Shown here piece after piece: positions 1 to 12,280 of a stretch of DNA of 64,000 nucleotides. The notes beneath the pieces are model-generated. The model made no database searches. It had not been told where the DNA came from and worked only from the letters and a program-made list of their open reading frames with translations. This DNA comes from Actinacidiphila acididurans. GTDB taxonomy: Bacteria > Actinomycetota > Actinomycetes > Streptomycetales > Streptomycetaceae. The position numbers were made by a program, and so were the translations under genes. Each line of letters begins with the position of its first letter. Positions within the stretch are counted from its first letter, which is position 1. Where the stretch lies: contig NZ_JADKYB010000002.1 in assembly GCF_016918855.1 (NCBI RefSeq), forward strand, positions 186,001-250,000, written 5' to 3'.

Positions 1-278
1 CGGGCCTGCGCACCTTCACCCTCAAGGAGTTCACCCGGCTCGTGCGCGCGATAGACCAGGCCACCCTGCCCGAGGACGGCGTGACCGAGCGGGCCCGGGC
101 CCTGGTACGGGCCGCGGCGGCGCTGCGCGGCTGGCTGCTGGCCTCCACCCCGGACGCCGACGAGGTCAACGACCCCTACGGCGCCCCGATCACGTACTTC
201 CGCAGCATCGGCGAGGAGATCCAGCTCGCCCTGGACCCCGTGGTCACCGCCCTGACCGGAATCCCGGCCGCCGTTTAG
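1..278 (+). CDS. Low-molecular-weight protein-tyrosine-phosphatase family protein (3' part only)
   Basis: The window opens inside this gene; reading from base 3 gives the last 91 residues before a TAG at 276. The visible part contains EVNDPYG, which matches the D-x-x-DP(Y/H)G segment carrying the general-acid aspartate of low-molecular-weight phosphatases, followed by a C-terminal helix (YFRSIGEEIQLALDPVV) typical of the family. The N-terminal P-loop (CX5R) lies outside the window, so activity cannot be judged. The gene runs directly ahead of the glyA-type gene, the same arrangement I recall from S. coelicolor. It may act on arginine or tyrosine phosphates of cytosolic proteins. Confidence 0.72.
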   Translation, partial: GLRTFTLKEFTRLVRAIDQATLPEDGVTERARALVRAAAALRGWLLASTPDADEVNDPYGAPITYFRSIGEEIQLALDPVVTALTGIPAAV

Positions 279-356
279 CCGTCCACAGCAGGGCGGCCGG
301 GCGCGGGCGCGCCTACAGTGGGACCGGGATCACCTCTCCTCGCCCGGGAGGCAGCC

Positions 357-1736
357 ATGCCGGTCTCGGCCGCAACGCCCGCCGAAACACCCGCCGCGCC
401 GGCCGCGGAGCCGGCCTCCGCCGCGCCCGCCGGAGGGAGGGCCGCGCCGCCCGGCGGGTCCGCCGCCTCCGGCCGGGCCGGGGCCCCGCCCACCGGGCTG
501 CCCGCGGACTTCTCGGCGCTGCGCCGCCAGGACCCGGAGCTGGCCGGGCTGCTGCTGGCCGAACTGGACCGGCAGAGCCGGTGCCTGCAGCTCATGGCGG
601 GGGAGAACTTCGCCTCGCCGGCCGTGCTCGCCGCCCTCGGCTCGCCGCTCGCCAACAAGTACGCGGAGGGGTATCCGGGCCGCCGCCACCACGCCGGCTG
701 CGAACTGGTGGACCTGGCCGAGCGGCTGGCCGTGGAGCGCGCCTGCGCCCTGTTCGGCGCCGAACACGCCAACGTGCAGCCGTACTCCGGCTCCTCGGCC
801 GTCCTGGCCGCCTACGCCGCCCTGCTGGTCCCCGGTGACACCGTGCTGGCCACCGCGCTGCCGCACGGCGGCCACCTCACCCACGGCTCCCGCTCCAACT
901 TCTCCGGCCGCTGGTTCCGCTTCGTCGGCTACGGCGTGCGGGCGGACACCGGCCTGATCGACTACGACCAGGTGCGCGACCTGGCCCTGGCGCACCGCCC
1001 CAAGGCCATCGTGTGCGGCACCATCGCCCACCCCCGGCACCTGGACTGGGCGGCCTTCCGGGAGATCGCCGACGAGGCCGGCGCCTACCTGATCGCGGAC
1101 GCCGCCCACACCCTCGGCCTGGTCGCCGGGGGAGCGGCTCCGAACCCGGTGCCGTACGCCGACGTGGTGTGCGCCACCACCCACAAGACGCTGCGCGGCC
1201 CCCGCGGCGGGCTGATCCTGTGCGGCGAGCACCTGGGCCCCCGGGTGGACCGGGCGGTCTTCCCGTTCTCCCAGGGCGGCCCGCACCTGCACTCCATCGC
1301 CGCCAAGGCGGTCGCCTTCCAGGAGGCCGCGGGCGCCGGCTTCGCCGCGTACGCGCACCAGGTGGTCGCCAACGCCCGCCTGCTCGCGCGGGAACTCGCC
1401 GGGCAGGGCCTGGACGTGCTCACCGGCGGCACCGACACCCACCTGATCACCGCCGACCTGGCACCGCTGGGCCTGTCCGGAGGCAGCGCCCGCGGCCGGT
1501 GCGCGGCCGCCGGCATCGTGCTGGACAAGTACGCCCCGCCGTACTCCCGGGCCGGCGAGGAGTGCTCCGGGATCCGGCTGGGCACCGCCGCGGTCACCAC
1601 GCAGGGCATGGGCGGCGCCGAGATGACCCGGATCGGGGAGCTGATCGGCCGGGCGCTGCGCGAGGAGCCGGCCACGGTGACCGAGGTCACGGCCCTGACC
1701 CGGCGCTTCCCGCCGTATCCGGTGACCGCTGCGTGA
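357..1736 (+). CDS. glyA: Serine hydroxymethyltransferase (GlyA paralogue with N-terminal extension)
   Basis: A 459-residue PLP enzyme that interconverts serine and glycine with tetrahydrofolate, feeding one-carbon metabolism in the cytosol. The SHMT core begins near residue 45 (PELAGLLLAELDRQ, then LMAGENFASPAV and NKYAEGYPGRR), and the PLP lysine is about Lys277 in THKTLRGPRGG. The first ~45 residues are an Ala/Pro-rich leader absent from ordinary GlyA. The ATG at 357 has GGGAGG at 346-351; an upstream in-frame GTG at 318 has no comparable site. Streptomycetes usually carry a second, canonical glyA elsewhere, so this is probably the paralogue linked to the atp locus. Confidence 0.9.
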   Translation: MPVSAATPAETPAAPAAEPASAAPAGGRAAPPGGSAASGRAGAPPTGLPADFSALRRQDPELAGLLLAELDRQSRCLQLMAGENFASPAVLAALGSPLANKYAEGYPGRRHHAGCELVDLAERLAVERACALFGAEHANVQPYSGSSAVLAAYAALLVPGDTVLATALPHGGHLTHGSRSNFSGRWFRFVGYGVRADTGLIDYDQVRDLALAHRPKAIVCGTIAHPRHLDWAAFREIADEAGAYLIADAAHTLGLVAGGAAPNPVPYADVVCATTHKTLRGPRGGLILCGEHLGPRVDRAVFPFSQGGPHLHSIAAKAVAFQEAAGAGFAAYAHQVVANARLLARELAGQGLDVLTGGTDTHLITADLAPLGLSGGSARGRCAAAGIVLDKYAPPYSRAGEECSGIRLGTAAVTTQGMGGAEMTRIGELIGRALREEPATVTEVTALTRRFPPYPVTAA

Positions 1737-1933
1737 CGGCTTGCTCACCCGGCCGTAACATGCCCGACCTTCGTACATTCCCACCGCGGACGGAGTGCAA
1801 CCGCAAAGGTTCCCTGTGAGTCTTCCCTTGTGTTGGCTGTCCCGGCCCGGCCACCACTAGGGTGTGACGCTGTGAGGAACCCCCGGACGCGTGCGCATGA
1901 CGGCTGCGCCCCCGAAAACGGCGGAGGCTGCTC

Positions 1934-3241
1934 GTGCGCGAGTATCTGCTGACTCTGTTCGTGACCGCGGCCGTCACGTACCTGCTGACCGGGCCGGTAC
2001 GGAAGTTCGCGATCGCGGCCGGCGCCATGCCCCCGATCCGGGACCGGGACGTGCACCGCGAGCCGACCCCGCGACTGGGCGGCATCGCCATGTTCGGCGG
2101 GCTGTGCGCGGGTCTGGTCACCGCCGCGCACCTGACCAACCTCGGGGCCGCGTTCAAGCTCTCCAACGAGCCGCGCGCCCTGCTGTCCGGGGCCGGGCTG
2201 ATCTGGCTGCTGGGCGTCCTGGACGACAAGTGGGGCGTGGACGCCCTGATCAAGCTGGGCGTCCAGATGATCGCCGCCGGCGTGATGGTCATGCAGGGCC
2301 TGACCATCCTGTGGCTCCCTGTGCCCGGCATCGGCACCGTCGCCCTCACCCCGATCCAGTCCACGCTGCTGACCGTCGCGCTCGTGGTGATCACCATCAA
2401 CGCCGTCAACTTCGTCGACGGACTGGACGGTCTGGCCTCCGGCATGGTGTGCATCGCCGCCGTCGCGTTCTTCATGTACAGCTACCGCATCTGGTACGGC
2501 CACGGCATCGAGGCCGCCGCGCCCGCGACGCTGTTCAGCGCGATCCTGATCGGCATGTGCCTGGGCTTCCTGCCGCACAACATCCACCCGGCCCGGATCT
2601 TCATGGGCGACTCCGGCTCCATGCTGATCGGCCTGGTGCTCGCCTCCGGTGCGATCTCCATCACCGGCCAGGTCGACCCGGACGCGATCACCAGCTTCAC
2701 CGGATCCACCCGCAACACCGTGCACTTCATGGTCCCGGTCTACATGCCGCTGCTGCTGCCGCTGACCATGATCGCCATCCCGGCCACCGACCTGGTGCTC
2801 GCCGTGGTCCGCCGTACCTGGAACGGTCAGTCCCCGTTCGCCGCCGACAAGGGCCACTTGCACCACCGGCTGCTGGAGATCGGCCACTCGCACAGCCGCG
2901 CCGTACTGATCATGTACTTCTGGGCCGCGCTGTTCGCCTTCTCCGCGGTGGCCTTCTCGGTCAACTCCTCCAGCCTGTCGATCGTGCTGGTGATCGTGAT
3001 CCTCAGCGGCTTCGGCCTGGTGGTCCTGCTGCTGCCGCGGGTGCGGCCGCGGGCGCCGCGCTGGGCCGAGTCGTTCGTGCCGCCGCGCTACCGCAACCGC
3101 CGCCGCCGGCTCGCCGCGGCCGCGACCGCCGCCGAACGCGAGATGCACTCCGCCGACCGGCCCGCCCTGCACGGCTCGACCGCGGTCGGTGACCGCACGG
3201 CGACACAGGATCGCCGCCGTGTCGACAGCACGCGTGTGTGA
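1934..3241 (+). CDS. MraY/WecA-family undecaprenyl-phosphate sugar-1-phosphate transferase
   Basis: A 435-residue polytopic membrane protein that should transfer a sugar-1-phosphate, probably GlcNAc-1-P, from a UDP-sugar to a polyprenyl phosphate at the inner membrane face, starting a cell-wall glycopolymer. Family landmarks appear in order: HREPTPRLGG, the metal-binding LDDKWGVD, NFVDGLDGLASG, the catalytic loop NIHPARIFMGDSGS, and the cytoplasmic HLHHRL motif. GTG at 1934 follows GGAGG (1923-1927) by six bases. The C-terminal ~60 residues are Arg-rich and cytoplasmic. It precedes the ATP synthase genes but is separated from them by two hairpins. WecA rather than MraY is favoured because no division-wall genes surround it. 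Confidence 0.88.
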   Translation: MREYLLTLFVTAAVTYLLTGPVRKFAIAAGAMPPIRDRDVHREPTPRLGGIAMFGGLCAGLVTAAHLTNLGAAFKLSNEPRALLSGAGLIWLLGVLDDKWGVDALIKLGVQMIAAGVMVMQGLTILWLPVPGIGTVALTPIQSTLLTVALVVITINAVNFVDGLDGLASGMVCIAAVAFFMYSYRIWYGHGIEAAAPATLFSAILIGMCLGFLPHNIHPARIFMGDSGSMLIGLVLASGAISITGQVDPDAITSFTGSTRNTVHFMVPVYMPLLLPLTMIAIPATDLVLAVVRRTWNGQSPFAADKGHLHHRLLEIGHSHSRAVLIMYFWAALFAFSAVAFSVNSSSLSIVLVIVILSGFGLVVLLLPRVRPRAPRWAESFVPPRYRNRRRRLAAAATAAEREMHSADRPALHGSTAVGDRTATQDRRRVDSTRV

Positions 3242-3310
3242 CAGGCAGCACATCTCCATGGTAAAGACCGCATCAAATACTTTGTGATACCGTTCACGAA
3301 AGCAGGGACC

Positions 3311-3380
3311 GCGCCGTTACACCCTGAGAACGGTCGAAACGGCGCCCGGAGGACCCCCGCCCGAGGCGGGGGCCGTCCTC
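3311..3380 (+). terminator. Two consecutive hairpins between the WecA-like gene and atpI
   Basis: The first hairpin pairs GCGCCGTT (3311-3318) with AACGGCGC (3338-3345). The second pairs CCCCCGCC (3354-3361) with GGCGGGGG (3365-3372) across a three-base loop and is extended by GAGGA/TCCTC. No U-run follows, which is usual for Streptomyces. They probably end the upstream transcript or form the leader of the atp operon. Confidence 0.55.
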
Positions 3381-3457
3381 TGCCCTGACTTGCCTTGACT
3401 ACGCTCGTCTCCGACGACATCCCGCTTGTCCCAACTCCCGCCGGAGGAGCCGCCCCC

Positions 3458-3934
3458 ATGCAGCCCAACGACGCCCGGATCCTACGCGGATCGGCGATCA
3501 TCGCCGCTCCCGTGGGAGTTGTCGCCACCGTGGTCAGCGCCGTCGCCGCCGGCGGCAAGGGACTACTGGGCGGCCTCGTCGCACTGGCCGTGATGGCCGC
3601 CTTCTTCGGCCTGGGCTCCTGGGCGCTGATGCGGATCACCCAGGACAAACCGCAAGTGGTGATGAGCGCGGGGATGCTCGTCTACACCGTGCAGATCCTG
3701 CTGATCGGCATCTTCGTCATCGCGTTCAAGGACACCAGCGCCTTCAACGGCCGGGCCTTCGCGCTGACTCTGCTGTGCACCGCGCTGGCCTGGGTGGGCG
3801 GCCAGGTGCGGGAGAGCCTCACGGCCAAGATGCTGTACGTGGACCCGGAACCGTCCGTACCGGCGAAGCCCGCGGCCGAGCCGTCCAGGGAGGACGCGCC
3901 TTCGCTGAAGACGGGCTCCTCCCATGGCGGGTAA
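3458..3934 (+). CDS. atpI: AtpI-like accessory membrane protein of the ATP synthase operon
   Basis: A 158-residue protein with four hydrophobic segments (roughly residues 11-35, 40-60, 75-95 and 105-122) and a polar, acidic C-terminus. AtpI proteins are thought to help assemble or insert the c-ring, and position as first gene of the atp cluster is the main support. I chose ATG 3458 because GGAGGAGC lies eight bases upstream; a TTG at 3395 in the same frame would add 21 residues of doubtful coding character. Sequence conservation in this family is weak, so the name rests mostly on context and topology. Confidence 0.78.
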   Translation: MQPNDARILRGSAIIAAPVGVVATVVSAVAAGGKGLLGGLVALAVMAAFFGLGSWALMRITQDKPQVVMSAGMLVYTVQILLIGIFVIAFKDTSAFNGRAFALTLLCTALAWVGGQVRESLTAKMLYVDPEPSVPAKPAAEPSREDAPSLKTGSSHGG

Positions 3935-4258
3935 CCCCTGGCCGGACGCCGTACGGGACCAGGCCCTGGATAAGGCCAGGGTAAGGGCCCGTCAACCTCA
4001 TCTGCTATCGTCCGGAAGCGCATCCGGACGTGGGGGCCCCTCTCGCAGGGAGAAGGTGCCGCCCCCTCGTCCTGCGGTGTACTCGGAACCGGTGCCGCCG
4101 CTCAGGCGGAGGTCCCGGGTACCCGGTCCTCGATGCGGGCTCTCAGCGGATCGCGGTGGCTCCGCCACGCCACGTTCCCGGTGCCGACCAGCGGTCCCAG
4201 CGACCGCGCCGACACAGACAGTTGCAGTCTTCAATGCGTCACGACGAAGGAGTCACGG
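3935..4258 (+). promoter_or_regulatory. atpI-atpB intergenic region, likely leader or second promoter
   Basis: A 324-base gap is unusually long inside an operon. It contains the hairpin GTCCGGA (4010-4016) / TCCGGAC (4023-4029) and a Shine-Dalgarno GAAGGAG at 4246-4252 ahead of atpB. TATCGT at about 4005-4010 could be a -10 element, but no good -35 is evident. No open frame here looks coding. It probably carries a promoter or structured leader for the Fo/F1 genes. Confidence 0.4.
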
Positions 4259-5408
<1,150 letters not shown>

Positions 5409-5452
5409 GCTGTCCGCACCGATAGCCACACTCGACGAAAGGTTCAGAGATC

Positions 5453-5995
5453 ATGTTGTTCCTCGCGGAGGGGGCGCAGAACCCGCTCATCCCCGGCGGT
5501 GCGGAACTGGTCGTCGGCCTTCTGTGCTTCTTCATCGTCTTCGGCCTTCTTGGCAAGAAGCTCCTGCCCAACATCCAGAAGACCTTGGAAGAGCGGCACG
5601 ACGCGATCGAGGGTGGCCTGGAGCGGGCGGCGGAAGCGCAGGCGGAAGCCAACCGCACCCTTGAGCAGTACAAGGCGCAGCTCGCCGAGGCCCGTCACGA
5701 GGCGGCCCGGATCACCGAGCAGGCCCGTGAGCAGGGCGCGCAGATCATCGCCGAGATGCGCGAGGAGGGCCAGCGCCAGCGCGAGGCCATCATCGCCGCG
5801 GGCCACGCCCAGATCGAGGCGGACCGCCGTCAGGTGACGGCCACGCTCCGGCAGGAAGTCGGCCGGATCGCCACCGACCTGGCCGGCAAGCTGGTGGGCG
5901 AGTCCCTGGAGGACCACGCCCGGCAGAGCCGCACCATCGACCGCTTCCTCGAGGGACTTGAGGGCTCGGCGGCCGAGACCGGGGCGGCACGATGA
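5453..5995 (+). CDS. atpF: ATP synthase Fo subunit b
   Basis: A 180-residue peripheral-stalk subunit. One transmembrane helix (about residues 15-35, ELVVGLLCFFIVFGLLGKK) is followed by a long charged coiled coil rich in Glu/Ala/Arg that reaches F1. The start ATG at 5453 follows AAAGG. The stop overlaps the atpH start by four bases (ATGA, 5992-5995), indicating translational coupling of b and delta, which bind each other in the stator. Confidence 0.95.
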   Translation: MLFLAEGAQNPLIPGGAELVVGLLCFFIVFGLLGKKLLPNIQKTLEERHDAIEGGLERAAEAQAEANRTLEQYKAQLAEARHEAARITEQAREQGAQIIAEMREEGQRQREAIIAAGHAQIEADRRQVTATLRQEVGRIATDLAGKLVGESLEDHARQSRTIDRFLEGLEGSAAETGAAR

Positions 5996-6807
5996 ACGGA
6001 GCCAGCCGCGAGGCCCTGGCTGCCGCCCGGGAGCGACTCGACGCGCTCGCCGACCACGTGTCGGTCAACGCGACGCAGCTCGCCGACGAGCTGGCCGCCG
6101 TCACGGGTCTGCTCGACCGCGAAGGCGCCCTGCGCCGCGCCCTGACCGACCCGGCCCAGGCCGGCGAGACCAAGGCGGCGCTGGCCGGCCGGCTGCTGCG
6201 CGGCCAGGTCGGCGAGGACACCGTGGACCTGGTCGGCGGCATGGTCAGGTCCCGCTGGTCGCAGCCCCGCGACCTGGTGGACTCCCTGGAGGAGCTGGCC
6301 GACGACGCCGACCTGATCGCCGCCGAGCGGGCCGGCGACCTGGACGACGTCGAGGACGAACTGTTCCGGTTCAGCCGCATCCTGAACAGCAGCGGCGAAC
6401 TGCGGGCGGCGCTCGCCAACCGGCTCGCCGGCAGCGACGCCAAGGCGGAACTGCTGCACACGCTGCTGGGCGGACGGGCCAAACCGGTCACGGAACGGCT
6501 GGTCACCCGGCTGGTCACGGCTCCGCGAGGACGTAGCCTGGACAGTGGGATCGAGACCCTCTCGAAGCTGGCCGCCGCTCGCCGCAACCGGATGGTCGCG
6601 GAAGTGGTGTCGGCGGTCCCGCTGACCGACCGGCAGCGGGAGCGGCTCGGCGCCGCGCTGGCCCGTATCTACGGCCGGCGGGTGCACCTCAACCTGGACG
6701 TGGACCCCGAGGTCCTCGGCGGGGTGCGGGTGCGCATCGGCGACGAGGTGATCAACGGCTCGATCGCCGACCGTCTCGACGAGGCGGCCCGGCGGATGGC
6801 CGGCTGA
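5992..6807 (+). CDS. atpH: ATP synthase F1 subunit delta
   Basis: A 271-residue stator subunit linking the b stalk to the top of F1. It is about 90 residues longer than the E. coli protein, the usual size in streptomycetes, where an N-terminal extension precedes the conserved C-terminal part ([38 protein letters not shown]). It overlaps atpF by four bases. Unlike the mycobacterial gene it is not fused to a b-type membrane segment. Confidence 0.94.
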   Translation: MNGASREALAAARERLDALADHVSVNATQLADELAAVTGLLDREGALRRALTDPAQAGETKAALAGRLLRGQVGEDTVDLVGGMVRSRWSQPRDLVDSLEELADDADLIAAERAGDLDDVEDELFRFSRILNSSGELRAALANRLAGSDAKAELLHTLLGGRAKPVTERLVTRLVTAPRGRSLDSGIETLSKLAAARRNRMVAEVVSAVPLTDRQRERLGAALARIYGRRVHLNLDVDPEVLGGVRVRIGDEVINGSIADRLDEAARRMAG

Positions 6808-6895
6808 CCGCGGCGCCGCGGACCACACCGTCCTGACACCGTCCAGAACGGCGTCAGACAACACCGTCCCAGCAACAAGCATGAAGGCGGCCCGG

Positions 6896-6962
6896 GTTGG
6901 GCCGACAGAGTCCTTCGGGGCACGCCCCCGGAGGCCCCAGAAACTTCGGGCCCAACAAGGAG
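6896..6962 (+). promoter_or_regulatory. Structured leader abutting the atpA ribosome-binding site
   Basis: GTTGGGCC (6896-6903) can pair with GGCCCAAC (6949-6956), enclosing a second stem (CTTCGGGG with CCCCGGAG). The outer stem ends exactly where AAGGAG (6957-6962) begins, just before ATG 6977. Such a fold could modulate translation of atpA relative to other subunits or protect a processed mRNA end. This is structural inference only. Confidence 0.4.
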
Positions 6963-6976
6963 AGCAGGGAACCCAG

Positions 6977-8548
6977 ATGGCGGAGCTTACGATCCGGCCG
7001 GAGGAGATCCGGGACGCGCTGGAAACGTTCGTCCAGTCGTACACGCCGGACGCCGCCTCGCGCGAGGAGGTCGGCACGGTCAGCGTTGCCGGAGACGGCA
7101 TCGCGAAGATCGAGGGGCTGCCCTCGGCCATGGCGAACGAGCTGCTGAGGTTCGAGGACGGCACCCTCGGGCTCGCCCTCAACCTCGAGGAGCGGGAGAT
7201 CGGCGCCATCGTCCTCGGCGAGTTCAGCGGCATCGAGGAGGGCCAGCCGGTGCAGCGCACCGGTGAGGTGCTCTCGGTCGCCGTCGGCGAGGGATACCTG
7301 GGCCGGGTCGTGGACCCCCTGGGCAACCCGATCGACGGCCTCGGCGAGATCGAGACCGAGGGCCGCCGCGCCCTGGAGCTGCAGGCGCCCACCGTCATGC
7401 AGCGCAAGTCGGTGCACGAGCCGATGCAGACCGGCCTGAAGGCCGTCGACGCCATGACCCCGATCGGCCGCGGCCAGCGCCAGCTCATCATCGGCGACCG
7501 CCAGACCGGCAAGACCGCCCTGGCCATCGACACGATCATCAACCAGCGCGACAACTGGCGTTCCGGCGACCCGAAGAAGCAGGTCCGCTGCATCTACGTC
7601 GCCATCGGCCAGAAGGGCTCCACCGTGGCGGGCGTGCGCGCCTCGCTGGAGGAGGCCGGCGCGCTGGAGTACACCACCATCGTGGCCGCCCCGGCGTCCG
7701 ACCCGGCCGGCTTCAAGTACCTCGCCCCGTACACCGGCTCGGCCATCGGCCAGCACTGGATGTACCAGGGCAAGCACGTCCTGATCGTCTTCGACGACCT
7801 GAGCAAGCAGGCCGACGCCTACCGCGCGGTCTCCCTGCTGCTGCGCCGTCCGCCGGGCCGCGAGGCCTACCCGGGCGACGTGTTCTACCTGCACTCCCGC
7901 CTGCTGGAGCGCTGCGCCAAGCTGTCCGACGACCTCGGCGCGGGCTCCATGACCGGCCTGCCGATCGTGGAGACCAAGGCCAACGACGTCTCCGCGTTCA
8001 TCCCGACCAACGTGATCTCGATCACCGACGGTCAGTGCTTCCTGGAGTCCGACCTGTTCAACGCCGGCCAGCGGCCCGCGCTGAACGTCGGTATCTCGGT
8101 CTCCCGGGTCGGCGGCTCCGCGCAGATCAAGGCCATGAAGTCGGTCGCGGGCCGGCTCCGCGTGGACCTCGCCCAGTTCCGTGAGCTGGAGGCGTTCGCC
8201 GCCTTCGGTTCCGACCTGGACGCGGCCTCCAAGGCGGCCCTGGAGCGCGGCCAGCGCATGGTCGAGCTGCTCAAGCAGCCGCAGTACGCGCCGTTCGCGA
8301 TCGAGGACCAGGTCGTGTCGATCTGGGCCGGCTCCACCGGCAAGCTGGACGACGTACCGGTCGCCGACATCCGCCGCTTCGAGCGCGAGCTGCTGGACTA
8401 CCTGCACCGGGAGCACAAGTCGCTGCTCACCGGCATCGTGGAGACCGGCAAGCTGGAGGACGGCACCATCGACGCGCTGACCGAGGCCGTCGCGGCCTTC
8501 AAGAAGCGGTTCGAGACGTCCTCGGGCGCGCTGCTGGTCGAGGGCTGA
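6977..8548 (+). CDS. atpA: ATP synthase F1 subunit alpha
   Basis: A 523-residue, non-catalytic nucleotide-binding subunit of the F1 hexamer. The Walker A motif GDRQTGKT lies at residues 173-180. The family signature region appears as the segment containing [17 protein letters not shown] 6977 starts [11 protein letters not shown], matching the usual N-terminus; a longer frame from 6881 is not supported. The gene is followed after four bases by atpG. Confidence 0.97.
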   Translation: MAELTIRPEEIRDALETFVQSYTPDAASREEVGTVSVAGDGIAKIEGLPSAMANELLRFEDGTLGLALNLEEREIGAIVLGEFSGIEEGQPVQRTGEVLSVAVGEGYLGRVVDPLGNPIDGLGEIETEGRRALELQAPTVMQRKSVHEPMQTGLKAVDAMTPIGRGQRQLIIGDRQTGKTALAIDTIINQRDNWRSGDPKKQVRCIYVAIGQKGSTVAGVRASLEEAGALEYTTIVAAPASDPAGFKYLAPYTGSAIGQHWMYQGKHVLIVFDDLSKQADAYRAVSLLLRRPPGREAYPGDVFYLHSRLLERCAKLSDDLGAGSMTGLPIVETKANDVSAFIPTNVISITDGQCFLESDLFNAGQRPALNVGISVSRVGGSAQIKAMKSVAGRLRVDLAQFRELEAFAAFGSDLDAASKAALERGQRMVELLKQPQYAPFAIEDQVVSIWAGSTGKLDDVPVADIRRFERELLDYLHREHKSLLTGIVETGKLEDGTIDALTEAVAAFKKRFETSSGALLVEG

Positions 8549-8552
8549 TCGT

Positions 8553-10939
<2,387 letters not shown>

Positions 10940-10949
10940 TCCGGTGACC

Positions 10950-11040
10950 GGGGGGCGGGCCCGGACTCCCCACGGAGCCCTGGGACTCGCCCCCCGCTCG
11001 CACCCCGTATTCTGTGTCGGCAGAAGCCCGTGTCGGCTTC
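10950..11040 (+). terminator. Hairpin between atpD and atpC
   Basis: GGGGGGCG, shortly after the atpD stop, can pair perfectly with CGCCCCCC about 30 bases further on. A direct repeat TGTCGGC follows. The gap of 182 bases before atpC is much longer than other F1 spacers, so the hairpin may attenuate atpC expression or mark an mRNA processing site. No clear promoter for atpC was found. Confidence 0.35.
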
Positions 11041-11121
11041 AGGCCCGCGCAAGCCCAGTAGCAGTACATCGGAAGTACGACGCATCCCCGCGGACGGTGG
11101 GTGCCGAACCGAGGAGCCGTC

Positions 11122-11496
11122 TTGGCCGACCTTCACGTCGAGCTGGTCGCGGCGGACCGCAATGTGTGGTCCGGCGAGGCCCACATGGTCATCGCCCGCA
11201 CCAAGTCCGGTGACATCGGCATCATGGCCGGACACCAGCCGCTGCTCGGTGTGCTCGAGTCCGGGCCGGTGACCGTCCGGACCAGCGACGGCGGCACCGT
11301 GATCGCCGCCGTGCACGGCGGCTTCATCTCCTTCGCGGACAACAAGCTCTCGATCCTCGCCGAGATCGCCGAGCTGGCCGAGGAGATCGACGTCGCCCGG
11401 GCCGAGCGGGCGCTGGAGCGGTCCAAGTCCGAGGCCGACGCGGCGGCCGAGCGCCGCGCGGAGGTCCGGCTGGCCGCCGCCGCGGGCGCGCACTGA
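11122..11496 (+). CDS. atpC: ATP synthase F1 subunit epsilon
   Basis: A 124-residue subunit of the central stalk that couples rotation to the c-ring and can inhibit ATP hydrolysis. The beta-sandwich domain carries SGDIGIMAGHQPLLGVLESGPV and the C-terminal half is helical and Ala/Glu rich. I chose TTG 11122 (MADLHVELVAAD) because GAGGAG lies five bases upstream and the length fits the family; GTG 11101 would add seven residues. Confidence 0.93.
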   Translation: MADLHVELVAADRNVWSGEAHMVIARTKSGDIGIMAGHQPLLGVLESGPVTVRTSDGGTVIAAVHGGFISFADNKLSILAEIAELAEEIDVARAERALERSKSEADAAAERRAEVRLAAAAGAH

Positions 11497-11638
11497 ACAC
11501 TGCGCGGACCCGTTCCGTACTCAAAGGCGTCCCGCACGACACGCACGTCGCGGACGCCACGCACGTCAAGGTGCCGCGGACTGCCCCACCGGGCGGTCCG
11601 CGGCGCCGCCGCAGTCAGTCATCTCTGGGCGAGGAGGC

Positions 11639-12094
11639 ATGGTGGACGTGATCCTCGCATTCGAGGTGGCCGGCGTGATCATCGCCGTGGGGCTGTTCGG
11701 CCTGTTCCTGTTCGGCCTGCGCCGCCGACTGATCCAGCGCCCCGGCGGCACCTTCGACTGCTCACTGCGCGAGGCGCCGCCCGAGGGCACCGAACCCGGT
11801 GGCAAGGGCTGGGTGTACGGGGTGGCCCGGTACAGCGGTGACCGGGTCGAGTGGTTCCGGGTGTTCTCCTACGCCTTCCGCCCGCGCCGGGTGCTGGAGC
11901 GCCCCGCGATCGAGGTGCTGGGCCGCCGCCATCCGCAGGGCTCGGAGGAGCTGGCGCTGCTGTCGGACGCGGTGGTGCTGGCCTGTTCGCATCGCGGCAT
12001 CAGGCTGGAACTGGCCATGAGCGACGACGCGCTCACCGGCTTCCTGGCCTGGCTGGAAGCCGCCCCGCCCGGCCAGCGGGTCAACGTGGCCTGA
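11639..12094 (+). CDS. DUF2550 family membrane-anchored protein
   Basis: A 151-residue protein with one N-terminal transmembrane helix (about residues 4-25, ILAFEVAGVIIAVGLFGLFLFGL) and a soluble domain with GWVYGVARYSGDRVEWFRVFSYAFRPRRVL, characteristic of DUF2550. It has no known function and almost always follows atpC in streptomycetes. GAGGAGG directly precedes ATG 11639. An intrinsic terminator follows five bases after its stop. Confidence 0.85.
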   Translation: MVDVILAFEVAGVIIAVGLFGLFLFGLRRRLIQRPGGTFDCSLREAPPEGTEPGGKGWVYGVARYSGDRVEWFRVFSYAFRPRRVLERPAIEVLGRRHPQGSEELALLSDAVVLACSHRGIRLELAMSDDALTGFLAWLEAAPPGQRVNVA

Positions 12095-12099
12095 CCGAG

Positions 12100-12122
12100 C
12101 CGCCCGCCCGTGGCGGTTTTTT
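12100..12122 (+). terminator. Intrinsic terminator after the DUF2550 gene
   Basis: CCGCC (12100-12104) pairs with GGCGG (12112-12116), followed by six T residues (12117-12122). A second, longer inverted repeat follows: CCGGGAGCCGAC, about 45 bases further on, pairs with GTCGGCTCCCGG. Together they end the atp transcript and would also block transcription from the right. Confidence 0.75.
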
Positions 12123-12207
12123 CGTACCTGCTTCGTACCTGCTTCGTGCCTGTTCACATGGGACCGGGAGCCGACGGGCGGCAGGGTGTCGGCTCCCGGC
12201 TGCCCGG

Positions 12208-12249
12208 AGCGTAAAAAGGTCTGGACCACCGGTCAAGAGGTCTGGACCA
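12208..12249 (-). promoter_or_regulatory. Chitinase-type promoter with paired 12-bp direct repeats and no downstream gene
   Basis: Read on the minus strand, TGGTCCAGACCT occurs twice, at 12249-12238 and 12228-12217, 21 bases apart (two helical turns). Between the repeats is TTGACC (12236-12231) as -35, then a 17-base spacer and TACGCT (12213-12208) as -10. This is the architecture described for Streptomyces chitinase promoters, whose repeats overlap DasR-type sites. Transcription would run left, but only the convergent end of the DUF2550 gene lies there. In S. coelicolor, as I recall, chiC (SCO5376) sits at this place. Confidence 0.7.
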
Positions 12250-12280
12250 TTCCGGGGCGGGCTTAGGCCGGCCTTAAGGT

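Noticed and set aside
330..1784. Long antisense open frame over glyA
   Set aside because: Composition-driven shadow with Gly/Arg/Pro-rich nonsense and no recognisable domain.
1745..3259. Long minus-strand frame opposite the WecA-like gene
   Set aside because: Asp/His/Gln-rich mirror of a membrane-protein gene, a typical high-GC artefact.
12261..12280. A small gene downstream of the chitinase-type promoter on the minus strand
   Set aside because: The only frames to the left (e.g. ATG-TGA near 12158) are immediately closed or run antisense into the DUF2550 gene.
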